A stretch of DNA of 64,000 nucleotides from Monocercomonoides exilis (Eukaryota; Preaxostyla; Oxymonadida; Polymastigidae). Position numbers and translations under genes: made by a program. Below are positions 23,901-34,430 of the stretch, piece after piece (positions within the stretch are counted from its first letter, which is position 1; every line of letters starts with the position of its first letter). The notes under the pieces are model-generated. The model was not told where the DNA came from, did not search any database, and was given only the letters and a program-made list of their open reading frames with translations. The stretch spans positions 1,981,001 to 2,045,000 of the forward strand of contig LSRY02000007.1 in NCBI GenBank assembly GCA_001643675.2, given 5' to 3'.

Positions 23901-25867
23901 CATTCTGTAAATGTGCAGCTGTCCAATTTCACAGAAACAGCTGCTTCATCTTTTCCAACAATTTTCACAACGGGACTTTCTTTTGATGTGATCTTCTTTA
24001 AATTCAATGATTTCAATGAAACACTCGTTACTGCTCCTTCAATCAAAAATGGTGTCACTGAAAATTTCACTTCTTTATCCGATATACACTCAACAGTATC
24101 TATCGTCAATGAACCAGCGCTAACTTTTATGAGATGAAATTTAACTTCTTCCTCAGCATTTGAAAGCATCCCACGTGTATTTGCTGGTGTTGTTTGCTTA
24201 AACTCGCAGTTTGAAATTGTAAGTGACGTTGATTCACTCCCTGTAGATACTAATGCAAATGTTCCTTCATCATTTGATTCAGATTCATTACTTTCTTCTT
24301 CCAGATTTGCTGAGAAGACAAAAATCAAATTCTTGAATGCCACCGTTTTTTTGCATGTAAATAAATCGCTTTCACCTGTTATTGAGCAATCAATTTTTGC
24401 TTTCTCGTTTGCTCCTTCTGCCTCTGTAATACCTTCAATCGTAATTTCTGATGCTTTATCAAGTGTCATTGCTTCGGGTTTCAGAGCAGAGGTTTCGCCA
24501 TCGCCATTGATGACTTTAATGGAAAGTCCACCTTCATTTGTGTCAGAAAGCAAATCATACGCTTCTTTCAAACTTCCAATAGGTCCATCTCGAGAAACTC
24601 CTTCTCCTTCCCCTTCACTCTTCACAAATACCTCTGTCGGTTGATCAAAATATTTTAACGTGAAGTCAACATCATTTGTATCTGCTCCTTTTGCAACAAC
24701 AAACCATCGATTATTTTCAAGTGTGTAACCAGCCGCAAAACTGCTTTTCATCGCATCTGCAATGTTTTCATGAAGCTCGGCTTTCACTTCCAGATACAAT
24801 CCGGTTGATCTACTTGAGTTTGCTGCACATCCAGAAAATACCAGATTAGATCCAGTTGTTGGCCATTTCAATTTGGAAGCGTCGCCAATTTTGTCCATTT
24901 TCAGATAGATTCCTCCTGATTTTCCGTTTGCACATGTACATTTAGTAAATGTTGTTATTCCATTATTTTCAATCGTAAATGTGCTATCTTCTGAGGAACT
25001 TTCAACATAAAGGGCTCCACTTGTTGCTGTTTCTGGACTGCTTGAAACGCAATCTGTAAATGTGCATCCATCAACTTTCACTGAAATAGCTGCATCTGTT
25101 TTGCCAACAATTTTCACCGCAGCACTTGAACTTGATGTAATCTTGCTCAATTTCAACGATGTCAATGAAACAGCCGTCACTGCTGTTGTTGCACCGTCAA
25201 TCAAAAATGGTGTTGCTGAAAATTTCAATTCGCTCTCCGAAGTGCACTCAACAGTATCAATCGTCAATGATCCTGCACTCACTTTTACAAGATGAAATTT
25301 AACTTCTTCCCCAGCATTCGAAAGCATCCCACATGTATTTTCTGGTGTTGTTTCCTTAAACTCGCAGTTTGAAATTGTAAGTGATGTTGATTCTGCATCA
25401 GCGTGAATAAGCGCTAATCCATCTGCATTGGCTATCAATTCACCCTCGTCTTCTTGTTTTGTTGTAAAGTCAAAAATCAAATTCTTGAATGTCACTGTTT
25501 TCTCGCACTTGAATAAATCGTTTTCAGCTGTTATTGCGCAGTCAATTTCAGCTTTCTCGTTTGTTCCTTCTGCCTCTGTAATTCCTTCAATCGTGATTCC
25601 AGATGTTTTATTAAATGTTATTGCTTCAGCTTCAAGAGCATTGTTTTCATCATTTGCCTTGATAACTTTTATTGTGAGTTCACCTTCACTTTCGTCAGTA
25701 AGCAAATCATAGGCGTCATTCAAACTTCCAATAGGTGCATCAAATGTCTTTCCATCCCCATCAGCTGCCCCACTTTTGACAAACGCTTCCACAATTGGAG
25801 CATCTTGTGCACTGATTTGAATCAGAATAGAAAACGAAACAAATATCGCTGAAATAATTCCTGTCAT
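20909..25867 (-). CDS. Repeat-built beta-helix-like surface protein, 1652 aa (long form)
   Basis: The ATG at 25867 gives the same type of signal peptide as the left-arm copy (MTGIISAIFVSFSILI). Four units of about 390-400 residues start near residues 24, 412, 801 and 1200, one more than in the left-arm gene. Unit 1 has no exact left-arm counterpart. Unit 2 is largely the left unit 1, with a block beginning VSLKSLNLKKITSKESP shared exactly. Unit 3 matches left unit 2. Unit 4, the Pro/Glu linker, the membrane helix (about 1600-1629) and the tail match left unit 3 almost exactly. Each unit carries the CTFTxC and SGALYV/SGGIYL beta-helix motifs. It is a predicted type I surface protein, and the extra unit would extend the ectodomain rod. 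Function as antigen or adhesin is inferred. Confidence 0.85.
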   Translation of the reverse strand: MTGIISAIFVSFSILIQISAQDAPIVEAFVKSGAADGDGKTFDAPIGSLNDAYDLLTDESEGELTIKVIKANDENNALEAEAITFNKTSGITIEGITEAEGTNEKAEIDCAITAENDLFKCEKTVTFKNLIFDFTTKQEDEGELIANADGLALIHADAESTSLTISNCEFKETTPENTCGMLSNAGEEVKFHLVKVSAGSLTIDTVECTSESELKFSATPFLIDGATTAVTAVSLTSLKLSKITSSSSAAVKIVGKTDAAISVKVDGCTFTDCVSSSPETATSGALYVESSSEDSTFTIENNGITTFTKCTCANGKSGGIYLKMDKIGDASKLKWPTTGSNLVFSGCAANSSRSTGLYLEVKAELHENIADAMKSSFAAGYTLENNRWFVVAKGADTNDVDFTLKYFDQPTEVFVKSEGEGEGVSRDGPIGSLKEAYDLLSDTNEGGLSIKVINGDGETSALKPEAMTLDKASEITIEGITEAEGANEKAKIDCSITGESDLFTCKKTVAFKNLIFVFSANLEEESNESESNDEGTFALVSTGSESTSLTISNCEFKQTTPANTRGMLSNAEEEVKFHLIKVSAGSLTIDTVECISDKEVKFSVTPFLIEGAVTSVSLKSLNLKKITSKESPVVKIVGKDEAAVSVKLDSCTFTECVSNDATETTSSGALHVKSKHAGSTFSVEDNGKTKFDGCACAKGKSGAIYLEMTAITEATQLSWPTTGTNLEFTGCKVSEEDATSNTEKNTALYLNVPVKIHRDIAKEMKKSFASGYKKNENKGIVVAKGTDDSSEVDFTEVYFDPITDAYVSAKEDDDNKDGLSYATPKKKLDSAYKLFGEGVGEENFKVNIIKTDAAYKAEAITLDKLSLLTIVGVQKTDEANGEAEVIETEVEIDCDAKSNKDLFTCKKKVEFRSLVFNFPSTLEGEQAKNDGPEVTGPFALIATDGEDAELSIVKCRFVRPTPTDKLGMLSNADEETVGIHLVKVSAGTLTVNEVECSDETNTAKFTVIPFLVEAATVSLKSLNLKKITSTTSAVVKIVGKTDAAISVKVDGCTFTECSSSDETATSGALYVESENAGSSFEIGDTGATTFTKCTCENGKSGGIYLKMTEIGDASKLSWPTTGTNLAFTECTAEETDPTSNAEKNTGLYLEVKTELHENIADEMKKSFAAGYTLNDYRWFVAAKGESDADVDFTLKYFDRPTEVFVKSGGKGEGVRKEAPIGSLKGAYELLAETSDQGFSIKVIKAETETTALKPDAMTLDKTSGITIEGITEAEGANEKAKIDCTVTAENDLFTCEKTVAFKNLIFDFSATITQDEGELKANADGLALIHADAESTSLSILNCDFVRPTTGDIVGIHLVKVSAGSLKMTGAKCIDDEKTVLFKAIPFLVEGAKEVVIEDVEVKKVEVEEGAAMSIKNGIKGEGKENKKNEGTEEIKGTVVVVEGVKMEEVKSKSGKTAGVEIALGEENSKVKMGREKACTFKECKAENGKSGAIYIEMKHVSGNLELPGENKLEIDGTNSGKGNSGASLCIVAADFDAFSKQDNAFEFAKNYDEREAGWVVGAADENAEPEDVYEKYLKEKKDPEPEPEPGKKDERKANAGVIAVAVVVPIVFVIAVVVIVIVVMVVVKKRRSKYNSDGVGKDKEQEMSNNV

Positions 25868-26098
25868 CAAAACCGATTTATCACTCTTTAAAAAAATAAT
25901 ATGATCAATTTACATATACAACATATTTTGAATGAAACACATTAAGGTTCAAAAATAATGGAATCAATATGAACACAGTTTCAGTACGAAAATGCATCAA
26001 GGCATGCCAACAGATTGGCAGGAGGAGAAAGGAAAAATCGGAAAAATTGCGTTCCATAAAAAAGTTTTGCCAGAAATGTTTTATCGGCTGGGGGACTG
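25868..26098. promoter_or_regulatory. Shared divergent intergenic region, right arm
   Basis: Mirror of 6193-6424, lying between the surface gene (minus) and the helical pseudogene (plus). Sequence close to both ATGs is similar in the two arms, with small indels in the middle. Confidence 0.4.
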
Positions 26099-27362
26099 AT
26101 GCTGCATGTGCGCAAGCTAATTTCGGGCAGACATGCAAACGGAGTGTATTTTATTGCTGATTGGTGGTGGATGATTTTTTTGAGGCATGCAATGCTCAAG
26201 TGGGAACAGATGAAAATTTTATATTTTTGTGGTATCTTTTTTGATGGATTATTGTGTGGAATGTTTTGGAATGTCGCTGCTTGCCTGTCCCAGTGGAGCT
26301 TGAGGGATGTGTTGTTTCGTTCTCGGGAGCTTTCAGAAGGTGTGTTTTGAGTTGTTTGGGTTTGACATATTTTTTTTTTATTTGGATTATTTTGTTTTCA
26401 GAGGACGTTATTGAAGTTTATTTTTTTGCTTATATGGCCATTTTTGAGAGTGACAAAGCCCGGAGCAGAAGACGGCTGGAAGTGGCAGGTGGAATGGAAG
26501 AGAAGGGCTTGAATGGATAATTCTCAATTGTTTGCGGTGGTTCTGTGGCTGCTGCTGAAAGAGTTGCTGGTCGTTGGGAAAGATCCTTTAATAGTCCTGT
26601 TGTTGCAGGATCATATTTTTTGCTGAGATGCTGAAAGGAATTATCTTGTTGAAGCTCGATTTGAGGCAGGTTTGGGAAGAAGATTGGCTTGAAAAAGCAG
26701 TTTGAAAGAAGAAGGAATCACTGTGTGAACTTTTTATTTTTTTTGAATTTTTGATTTTAAAATTTTTCTTTGTTTTTATCAGGATAATTGAAAAAGAAGT
26801 GGAATAAAGGAGGTTGCAGAAACCATAAAAAGCCTTCAAGAACTTAGGTATTTGGTACAGCTTGCTGACAGTCAGACACGAGAGAGTTGGAAGAGCAATC
26901 GATATGGGTGGAGTGGAAAGGGGAAAAGCGGAATGAATATCATGAATATTGAAAGCTTGTGGAATGCTTGGAGCTTCTTTTTCAATTGACAATTTTGATG
27001 AAGTTGAATTCAAGCAGTTTGCTGAGCGGATGGCTTGAGGGATGTTGAATGTTGTGGAGCTGCTTGGGGAAGCCAGATTGCATCACTCGTTTCGCAGGAA
27101 GCCAACCATTGTTGTGAAATGTCATTCGAATTGCAGCTTTTCGGGGTTGCGGTTCTTTTTTTAATTCAAATGAGATTGAAAGAATGCTTATTCTGTTTTG
27201 ATGGCAGAACTTGCGGTAAGTTTTGAATTGAGAGAATTTTGTGTTTGAAGAAATTGGGCACGATGAACGCACAGCAATTGCGAAAGATGTTTTGAAGCAT
27301 GACTTGTTGATTGAAAATGTGATGGTTTTTTGATTCTTTTGTTTTTTCACATCTCATTCAAT
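26099..27362 (+). pseudogene. Helical hypothetical protein, right-arm copy, premature stop
   Basis: Exon 1 (26099-26339) is fully open here, giving about 80 residues (MLHVRKLISGRHANGVYFIA onward to FRSRELSE). A 62-bp GT-AG intron (26340-26401) joins in phase 1 to exon 2 (26402 onward). Exon 2 then meets TAA at 26518-26520, where the left-arm copy has TTA (Leu). The downstream part beyond 26700 is as eroded as in the left arm. The two copies therefore carry different inactivating lesions. No family is recognised. Confidence 0.55.
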
Positions 27363-27372
27363 TTAGAAGAAT

Positions 27373-28980
27373 ACAAGAAATAAATACGATTGAAAATGGA
27401 TTATTATTTTTTTTTTCTGATTGAAATATTTGAATTATTATTGGTATGAAATATGAAAAATCTTTTTTTTTAATAGGCTCGTCTTCTCATCTCTTTGACA
27501 GAAGCAGCCTATATTTTTCATTTCTTTATTGCAGTTTATTTTTATTAATTGAAGATTAAAGATCAGCGATACAACACAAAAAGAAAAATGGAAACATGAA
27601 ACTTAAATTGCTGAAAAAGTTCGAGCAATTTTTATTTTTTATGATTTCTTTCTTTCTTTCTTTCTTTCTTTCTTTTCTTTCTTTCTTTCTAATTTGAACA
27701 AGTTAAAATGAATAAATGCTACATAAATTGGATAACACACCTCAATTTGATCAAGCATTTCAATTGTAGTCTGTACTGTCTTTTCGGACTCGTTTCGGTA
27801 TCGCTCGTACTGTTTCAAGGTTTTCGTTTAAAGTCCATCCCGAAATTGGTGAATCAATGATTACCTTCAAAAATATCCAAGGTGATGATTTTCCAAAAAA
27901 CGCAACTAGTGTCCTAATTGAAAAAATACACATCAAGCGGTAGCACCATTGAACGATTGATATGTTGAAATGAATTCAATAACTCGGTTGCAATTAGTTT
28001 CCGATACTGCAAAAATCTCCCTTTGCCTTCTCGAATTCTTTCATCTTCGCTCAGCCTCAAAGCTTTTTGGAATATACTCTCTTTCAATGCTCAATTAACA
28101 ATTTTGTCCATTGTTTCCTTGAGTGGTTTCTAAAGTGTCCGACTATCATTCGACTAAACATCAAAATACTGTGAATTGTTGAAAGCTTCATTCTCTCCAT
28201 CAATCTTCCTTCAGCCTGAACAACTCACTCAAGAAAGCAACTAATAATAAAAGTATCCAAATATCTCAAAACTTAACTCAACACATAATATTTGAAACAT
28301 TCACTGAAACCAGCAAACACTCTGAAATTACAGGAAAAAACATTTCAATGAAGTAAAGCTTCCAAATAACTCTAAAAATGAGCTCAAAAATTGAAATGCT
28401 AATGATTAATGCAGTGACGTGGTATGCACCTAATTAATGAACAAACTGTTGTTTTTTTGAATCTTCTTTGTAAAGTTCTTTCAAAAACTTAATTGCCTTT
28501 TTTCATGCGGCTCAGAACATTAAAATGGAAGTTATTTTTCTTCTAATGGCTCAAGCATTCAACCAAATATATGGGTTTTTTTCCAAAGCATTCAATTTTT
28601 CATTCGAAATGTCTTCCATTTCAATGAAATGAATTATTGTTAATCTGATCAGAAAGAAATTAAACTCTTTCGTATTTGTTAGATACGGACTTTCTTGTTG
28701 ACTTCTTTGTGATTTCTTTTTTCACACATATTTTTACAAAGCAAAGCAATTCTCATTGGCCTGCAATATGTTAATTTTTATCGATTATCAATTACGTTTG
28801 TTGTTTTTGTTATTTTGTTTAAAATATGATGCTTTGTGCAATTGATCTTCACAAATAAAACACAGAATAGAAATGTGTAATGAAGGCATATCAGATAATT
28901 TTGTTCAGATCCTATTCCTCAGAGATAAGTTTTCGAGTTTGTGAATTTTTATTGCTGATTGAAGACACTTTAAATGATGT
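27373..28980. other. AT-rich DNA with microsatellite and one coding remnant
   Basis: A (CTTT)n tract lies at about 27648-27690. On the minus strand, 27710-27840 reads as a protein-like fragment (LKQYERYRNESEKTVQTTIE, then a segment containing EVCYPIYVAF) bounded by stops, probably an eroded exon. Otherwise there are stops in all frames. The last part may hold a 5' exon of the following solenoid gene. Confidence 0.35.
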
Positions 28981-28992
28981 GTTTGCTTAGTT

Positions 28993-30363
28993 TTGGAAGA
29001 ATTGTTTTTTGAACTGGAGCATTGTCCAGAAAGCGAGCAGAAACAGAAAATTGGGGAAATGAATGAAATAATTGATGGAATGAATAAAGATGAATTTGAA
29101 TCAGTTTTCACAACAGAGCTGTTCGACAAAATAAACGATTTGATTGAAGAAAAGAAAATGACAATGGAAAATACAAGTTTACTGCTGAAGCATGCTGGAT
29201 ATTTGAAGACCCTGAAAAACATGTGGAGTAGTGGTTTTTATATGTCTGAATTGAAAAGAAGATTTGAGAAGATGATTCTTGAAGAAGAAAAGAAAAAAGA
29301 AGAGAAAAATGAAAAGTTTTTATCCGATCTTTGCGAATGCTATATTTTTCAAAGCTGCAGCTTCACACCCGAATTGCTTTCGATTTGTTTGTCTTGCCTT
29401 CTGAAAGCTGCATTGAAGAAAGAGGAAAACGAGGAGGCACAAATGGAAGTGGAAATTGCATTGCTATCTTTGAGCAATAAAAATTTTGTGTTTGAACATT
29501 ATTATAACCTTTTTGATATTGTTGTTATTTTTCTTGTTTTTCATTAGGAAATTGAACAAGATCTTTTTGTTAATGAAATCAAAGAAATCATATTTTACCA
29601 TCAAAAACATAAAAATCTGACACGATTTGCTTATCAATCATCTTGGATGTTTTTGATAGACAGATTGGAGGAAGACAAGAGATTAGAAGAAGTCATCATA
29701 AATGAGTTACATTTTATAAAAGTAGCAATGAGAGAAATGAAAGATCTGTCGAAGCGCGTGAGTAGAAAGAGAAAAGAAGAGAAAGAAAAAAAGAAAAGAA
29801 TTGAATTGAACGAAATGAATACAATAATGAGATGGTTAAGAACAGTGCATTTTCCTTTTTTCCTTTGCGAAATACAGAATAAAGAACTTGTTGATCTTAT
29901 TGGCATCATTGGAGAAGTATTACACTCGGCTAAGAGTTATCACGGAAGAATTAGCAGTTCATGCGTTGATTTATTAAAAACATTTGCTTGTCTCTATGCA
30001 AAAGTTGAAGGCTTGCTGAAAGTCGGAGCAGTTGATGCTGTTTTAGAAAAGATTCAGTGGAATACATTACATGAATATGAAGTGTATCAATGCTTGCCAA
30101 TTTTGATGAGTGTTGCAAGAAGGTTGAAAAAAGAGGAGTTTGACGAGGGAAATGAAGAGAGATATGAAGAGAGAGACGAAGCGAACAAAGATAAATTGGA
30201 AGAAGAGAAAAGAAAAGAGATGAAAATGAAAGTTCATGAAAAGATGGAAGAAGAAGGATACGAAGATATCTTCACAAGTTTTCATGAAATATTTGATTCT
30301 CTCAATAAAAGTTACCATTATGAATTATCGTTGGATATTTCGGATTGTTTTGTTAACGTTTAA
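28993..30363 (+). CDS. Alpha-solenoid (ARM/HEAT-like) family protein, copy 3
   Basis: Exons are 28993-29487 and 29548-30363, with a 60-bp phase-0 intron (donor GTGTTT, acceptor TTAG) at the position shared with copy 2. About 436 residues are visible. Family blocks include EQKQKIGEMNEIIDGMNKDE, LLKHAGYLKTLKNMWSSGF, KFLSDLCECYIF, LLKVGAVDAVLEKIQW and EEEGYEDIFTSFHEIF. A TAA ends it at the same place as copy 2 (FVNV versus FVNA). The visible frame starts at TTG just after a TTAG that could be an intron acceptor, so the initiating exon is probably upstream. It lies about 1.6 kb outside the right arm of the large inverted repeat. Function unknown. Confidence 0.7.
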
Positions 30364-30595
30364 CCAGATTTATTTTATGATATTTTGTGACTCAAAAACT
30401 GTCTTTTTCAATTTTCTGTCTTTCTATTTTTCTATTTTTGTAACTCCAAAATTAAAACTTTTTCTTTTTTATTCATTTCTCAAAATGAGAAGTGAAAAAC
30501 AATAGAATAATTTTAAATAAAGTTTTTGCATCCTTTTTCATTATAAATATGTATAAAAATTCTTTTCTTTTCTTTCCATAAAGAATCTTCATTGA

Positions 30596-30787
30596 ATGAA
30601 TTGTTGTCCTTCATCTTCTTCAAATAGATACGTTTTCAGTTGGATGTTCATTTACTCTGCAATAATTTTTTCTGGTGTGTTGGTTGTTCTGTTTATTCAA
30701 TTTCTTATTGAATTTAACAATTTCAAGAAAAAGAAGAATGAAATGATAATTCTTTATGAGAATTCCAAAGCATCAAAGAAAATATGA
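30596..30787 (+). CDS. Small membrane protein ORF, 63 aa
   Basis: ATG 30596 opens a 63-residue frame with one hydrophobic segment (VFSWMFIYSAIIFSGVLVVL, about residues 13-35) followed by a Lys-rich tail (FKKKKNE). Its composition is reasonable for a single-pass membrane peptide, but there is no homologue in the window to support it. Chance in AT-rich DNA cannot be excluded. Confidence 0.25.
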   Translation: MNCCPSSSSNRYVFSWMFIYSAIIFSGVLVVLFIQFLIEFNNFKKKKNEMIILYENSKASKKI

Positions 30788-33042
30788 TTGCTGAAGAATC
30801 CAGTTATCTTTATCGTTTGTGTGGAATAAAGCCGAAATAGATCCGAGGTTGAAATAACAAGATGATGTACAAAAAATGCTTGAATTGAAAAAGTTAATAT
30901 CAATAAAATTCTTCCTTCATCTCAATAATTCTTTATCCAATCCATAAAGCGCTTGAATTCAAGTGTTCTTTTCAAAATTAATTAATTAAACAACAAATAA
31001 ATAAATAAATAATTTATTTGACTTTCAATTTCTTTCATTTCTTCTACAAACTATTTTTTCAATTGATTTATAAGTTCAGTAGTTTCATTAAGAAATCAAT
31101 ATTCACTTGCTCGTTCATCAAATTCGAATGCTTCTCCTCCGGTCTTTTGAGTTGTTTTTCTTTTTTCTGCTTCTTTTCTTGTTATTCCAAATTGCTCGTT
31201 GTTTCAGAGAGCTTAAGAAGAGAAGTTAAAAGATATTGGATTAATCAGAAGAAGGATAATACAAAGAAAAAAATTTTCATTGAAGCTCTGTTGAGATTTT
31301 TAAAAAGATGAAAATAAGAATGATTGCTTTTCAAAAAAAGTTAATTTCATACGATTATCAAAATATGCAACGTTAGAAAAGCATCACTCAAGAATGATTT
31401 TCTTTCAATTCCTTCCGATATCAATTTGCATCAAACAGAAGACTTTGATATGTCTGTAAATGAAGTTGGTTCATTTTCACATGCAAACAGCACGAAGGAT
31501 TTGCTTTGTAAACAGCAGATGTTTGTTTGTCGAACCTCTTCAAGGCTGCTCCCGTATTGCTTTTTCATTATTTTCGTTTTTGCTCGTTTGATCTCTTTCA
31601 CTTTGATAAATGTGATATTTGCTACCCATCTAAAAAAGTTAGGCATTTTCATATATCTTTTCTTTTCTTTTCTTTTCTTTCTTTTTCTTTTTTCTATTCT
31701 ATTCTTTTCTTTTCTTTTTGTTTTGTTTTGTTTTGTTTTATCGTTTTCCTTAATTTTTTCTTTTACGTCGCATTTCCATTACAGTTTAAATTTTGTTTGA
31801 GCAGATTGTAAAAGGTTGTTCATCTCAGGCTGATTATGAATTGATGTTGTTAAGATAATTTCAGAAAAGCGAAAATGAATATAAATGTCAGCAAGGATAG
31901 GCACACACAAATGTTGTTGAAGAAATGTTTGTCAAAATGTGGGTCTTTTTTAAAACCCTTCTCTTGTTTTAGGTTCTTCGATCACACATTTTTCAGCTTG
32001 GATGTCTATACTTCAATCGGTGATATTTTGAAGACTTATTTAAAAGATAACTATTTTATGTGAAATCGCAAATAATAAGAAGGACATTTGTCCTCAATGA
32101 AGCATAAAATGCAGGAAACTCCGTATGATAGGCAGGTGCTCGGAAATAGACTAATATCAGCTTCAAAGTTCTTTTCCGAGTTGATCAAAATTTAAGTTGC
32201 AAGCCTTTATGAACGATTGAAATTGTTTTCCGTTTTTAATAGCATATAAAGCACTGCAACGTTGTGTAAATCAATAATGTTCATGAAATTTCCTAAGAAT
32301 TTTGGTAGCAATCGGCCTTAGTATCATTATATGTCAAAAATTATAATAATTCAATAGTTTTCAAAACAGGCACAGTTCAAGCTCCGAATAATCACAAAAA
32401 AATAACCTCATACTGTACACTTAAAATATGTATTTTTATTGCTCAACGGTGATATTTTTGTATCACGCGAACACTCCTGATCAAATGAATTCTCACGCTG
32501 TTGTAGCAAAAGGTCATGGATTTTTAGCATTGAATTGTTGTCTAACATAACCCAGATTTTCGATGTGGAATTTTGAGGATGAACGAAAGTGTCTATTCTT
32601 CAAACAAATGTGGTTAATAATGAATCCAAAGGAAAAGTCATAAATAAAATCTCTCAAACTGGCTATACGTAATGCAATGGAAAACAAAATGCAGTTGACC
32701 GTTCAAATATTCAACAAATTAGCAAAACGTTATCATCTCATAAGCTGTGCTATTGTTTTCCCTTAATGATGAAATCTAGTATGTAACATGATCATTTTTT
32801 TCATCAAAAAAATTTTTTGATCAAAACATTTTATTTTCCTGGATTTTACTCTTTATATAATGTGGAAGATGACGTAGTATGGCTTTTTGACCATTAATAA
32901 CATGTTGAAGAGAAAAACACTAAAAATTTTAAAATACAAATTTTTGACGATTTTGATTCAAGAACATTGAAGTGTAGAAAAACGATTTTGAAAATTTTTT
33001 GACAAATGGAAGATAAAGAGGGTTAATCACAACTTTACGTAA
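30788..33042. other. AT-rich DNA with a possible eroded membrane-protein exon
   Basis: Around 31210-31310 (+) a frame reads ESLRREVKRYWINQKKDNTK. From about 31385 to 31660 (+) it reads ASLKNDFLSIPSDINLHQTE and ends in a hydrophobic stretch (LPYCFFIIFVFARLISF). These may be exons or remnants of one membrane-protein gene, but I cannot connect them. TTTTC/TTTTG microsatellites lie at 31655-31745. The rest (31860-33042) shows nothing gene-like. Confidence 0.3.
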
Positions 33043-33835
33043 CATTCAGATATTCGTATTTTTTCGGATTTTTTGTGATAGAATGATTTAATATAATATT
33101 ATAAAACATGCTAGGGGTGAATTTTCCATTTTTAGGATACTTTTTTTTCAAAGAAAAAAATCAATTTTTTGAAAAATTTATGGTTATGATCAAACTTATT
33201 TCTAATAATTTAAATTAAAATCAATTTTATCAAAGAATTATTTAAAATAAAATTTATATAATTCTAAGCTTTCTTTTTTATTATATAAAGAAAAAATCAC
33301 AAAAGTTCTCAATTCATTTATATATATATTATTTTCACCTTTTATCTTGCGCAATCGTTGAAACACATGTTTTTTATGTGTGAAAAATTGATTATTCGAA
33401 GAAAACCCTAACCCTACTTATTAAAAAAATAAACAAAAATTAAACGCAAACCCATAACCTTATATTTTGATTCGAGAAAAAACCCTAAAGCAGAACGAAA
33501 CCAAACAAGCTCATTTTCACGAATTTTTATTCTTTAAAATAAATTAAACGCAAACAAATGAGAACTTCAAATATCTTTAATTCACTTGATAAGAATTGTT
33601 TTGGGTTTTTTTAATAATTAAAATTTAACAAACGACGAAATTACGAAAAATCATTCAATATTCTAATTAAAATTTTGAAATAAGTTTGATCATAACCATA
33701 AATTTATCAAAAAATTGATTCTTTTCTTTGAAAAAAAAGTATCCTAAAAATGGAAAATTCACCCCTAGCATGTTTTATAATATTATATTAAATCATTCTA
33801 TCACGAAAAATCCGGAAAAAAACAAGTTTCTGAAT
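33043..33835. mobile_element. Inverted-repeat element, about 790 bp, non-coding
   Basis: The ends at 33043-33201 and 33679-33835 are near-perfect inverted repeats of about 158 bp (shared blocks include ATGCTAGGGGTGAATTTTCC and TGGTTATGATCAAACTTATT). The 0.48-kb interior is AT-rich and non-coding. Sequence flanking both ends is found joined, without the element, at 56190-56232, consistent with an empty target site. The interior contains a two-unit telomere-like run (AACCCTAACCCTA near 33404). Mobilisation by an enzyme encoded elsewhere is inferred. Confidence 0.6.
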
Positions 33836-34430
33836 GTGGGTGATTTTTTTTGATATCATAAAAAATTACGAAGTTTGATCATTATAATTTTTTATTAAGG
33901 GTGGGGTTTATTAGTGAATTTTAATTAATATTTTGATAAAAATATAGTTTAAAATATTATCATTATTAATTATTTGTTGTTTTTAATTTGTTTCCAATTT
34001 ATTTTATTACAAATATCATAAAATAAAAATAATTTCAAAAAAAAACTCGAAAATTCAATAAACATTATAAAACATAAGTTATCTTGTTTGAGAAGCATGA
34101 TAATGATTGTTTCAATACTCAATAAATCAATTTCTTAAATGAAGAATGTTAAATAATGTTATTGAAAAGAAATTTCAAAATAGATGTTGAAGATCCAAAT
34201 AAATATGTTGAAAAAAACAATTATCGAAAACACAAAAACAAAAATATGATTGTTATGCAGGATATTTCACAAGAAATTCACAGTTTGCAGTTTATTTCGA
34301 TTTTAAAACAAATAATGCAAAAAAGAACTTTTGTTGATTTATTCGTCAAAAGAAGTTACAGATGATAATAAAAAAAAAAATCACTATTTAAAAAATTGAA
34401 CAATACAATTTGTGAATTTTCATTTTTTGC
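33836..34430. other. AT-rich DNA, no gene; solo element end
   Basis: Starts with a solo copy of the miniature-element terminus (GGGTGATTTTTTTTGATATC, 33838-33857) for which I find no partner nearby. The remainder has stops in all frames except a 69-codon Lys/Asn-rich frame at 34156-34365 that I do not trust. Confidence 0.4.

Larger units (their letters stand above)
19260..27372 (-). repeat. Large inverted repeat, right arm
   Basis: Reverse-complement copy of 4918-11830, in the same gene order read from the outside in. It is about 1.2 kb longer, accounted for mainly by an additional repeat unit in the surface-protein gene and slightly by a longer AT minisatellite. Single-base differences are frequent in the outer half and rare in the inner half. 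Confidence 0.9.
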
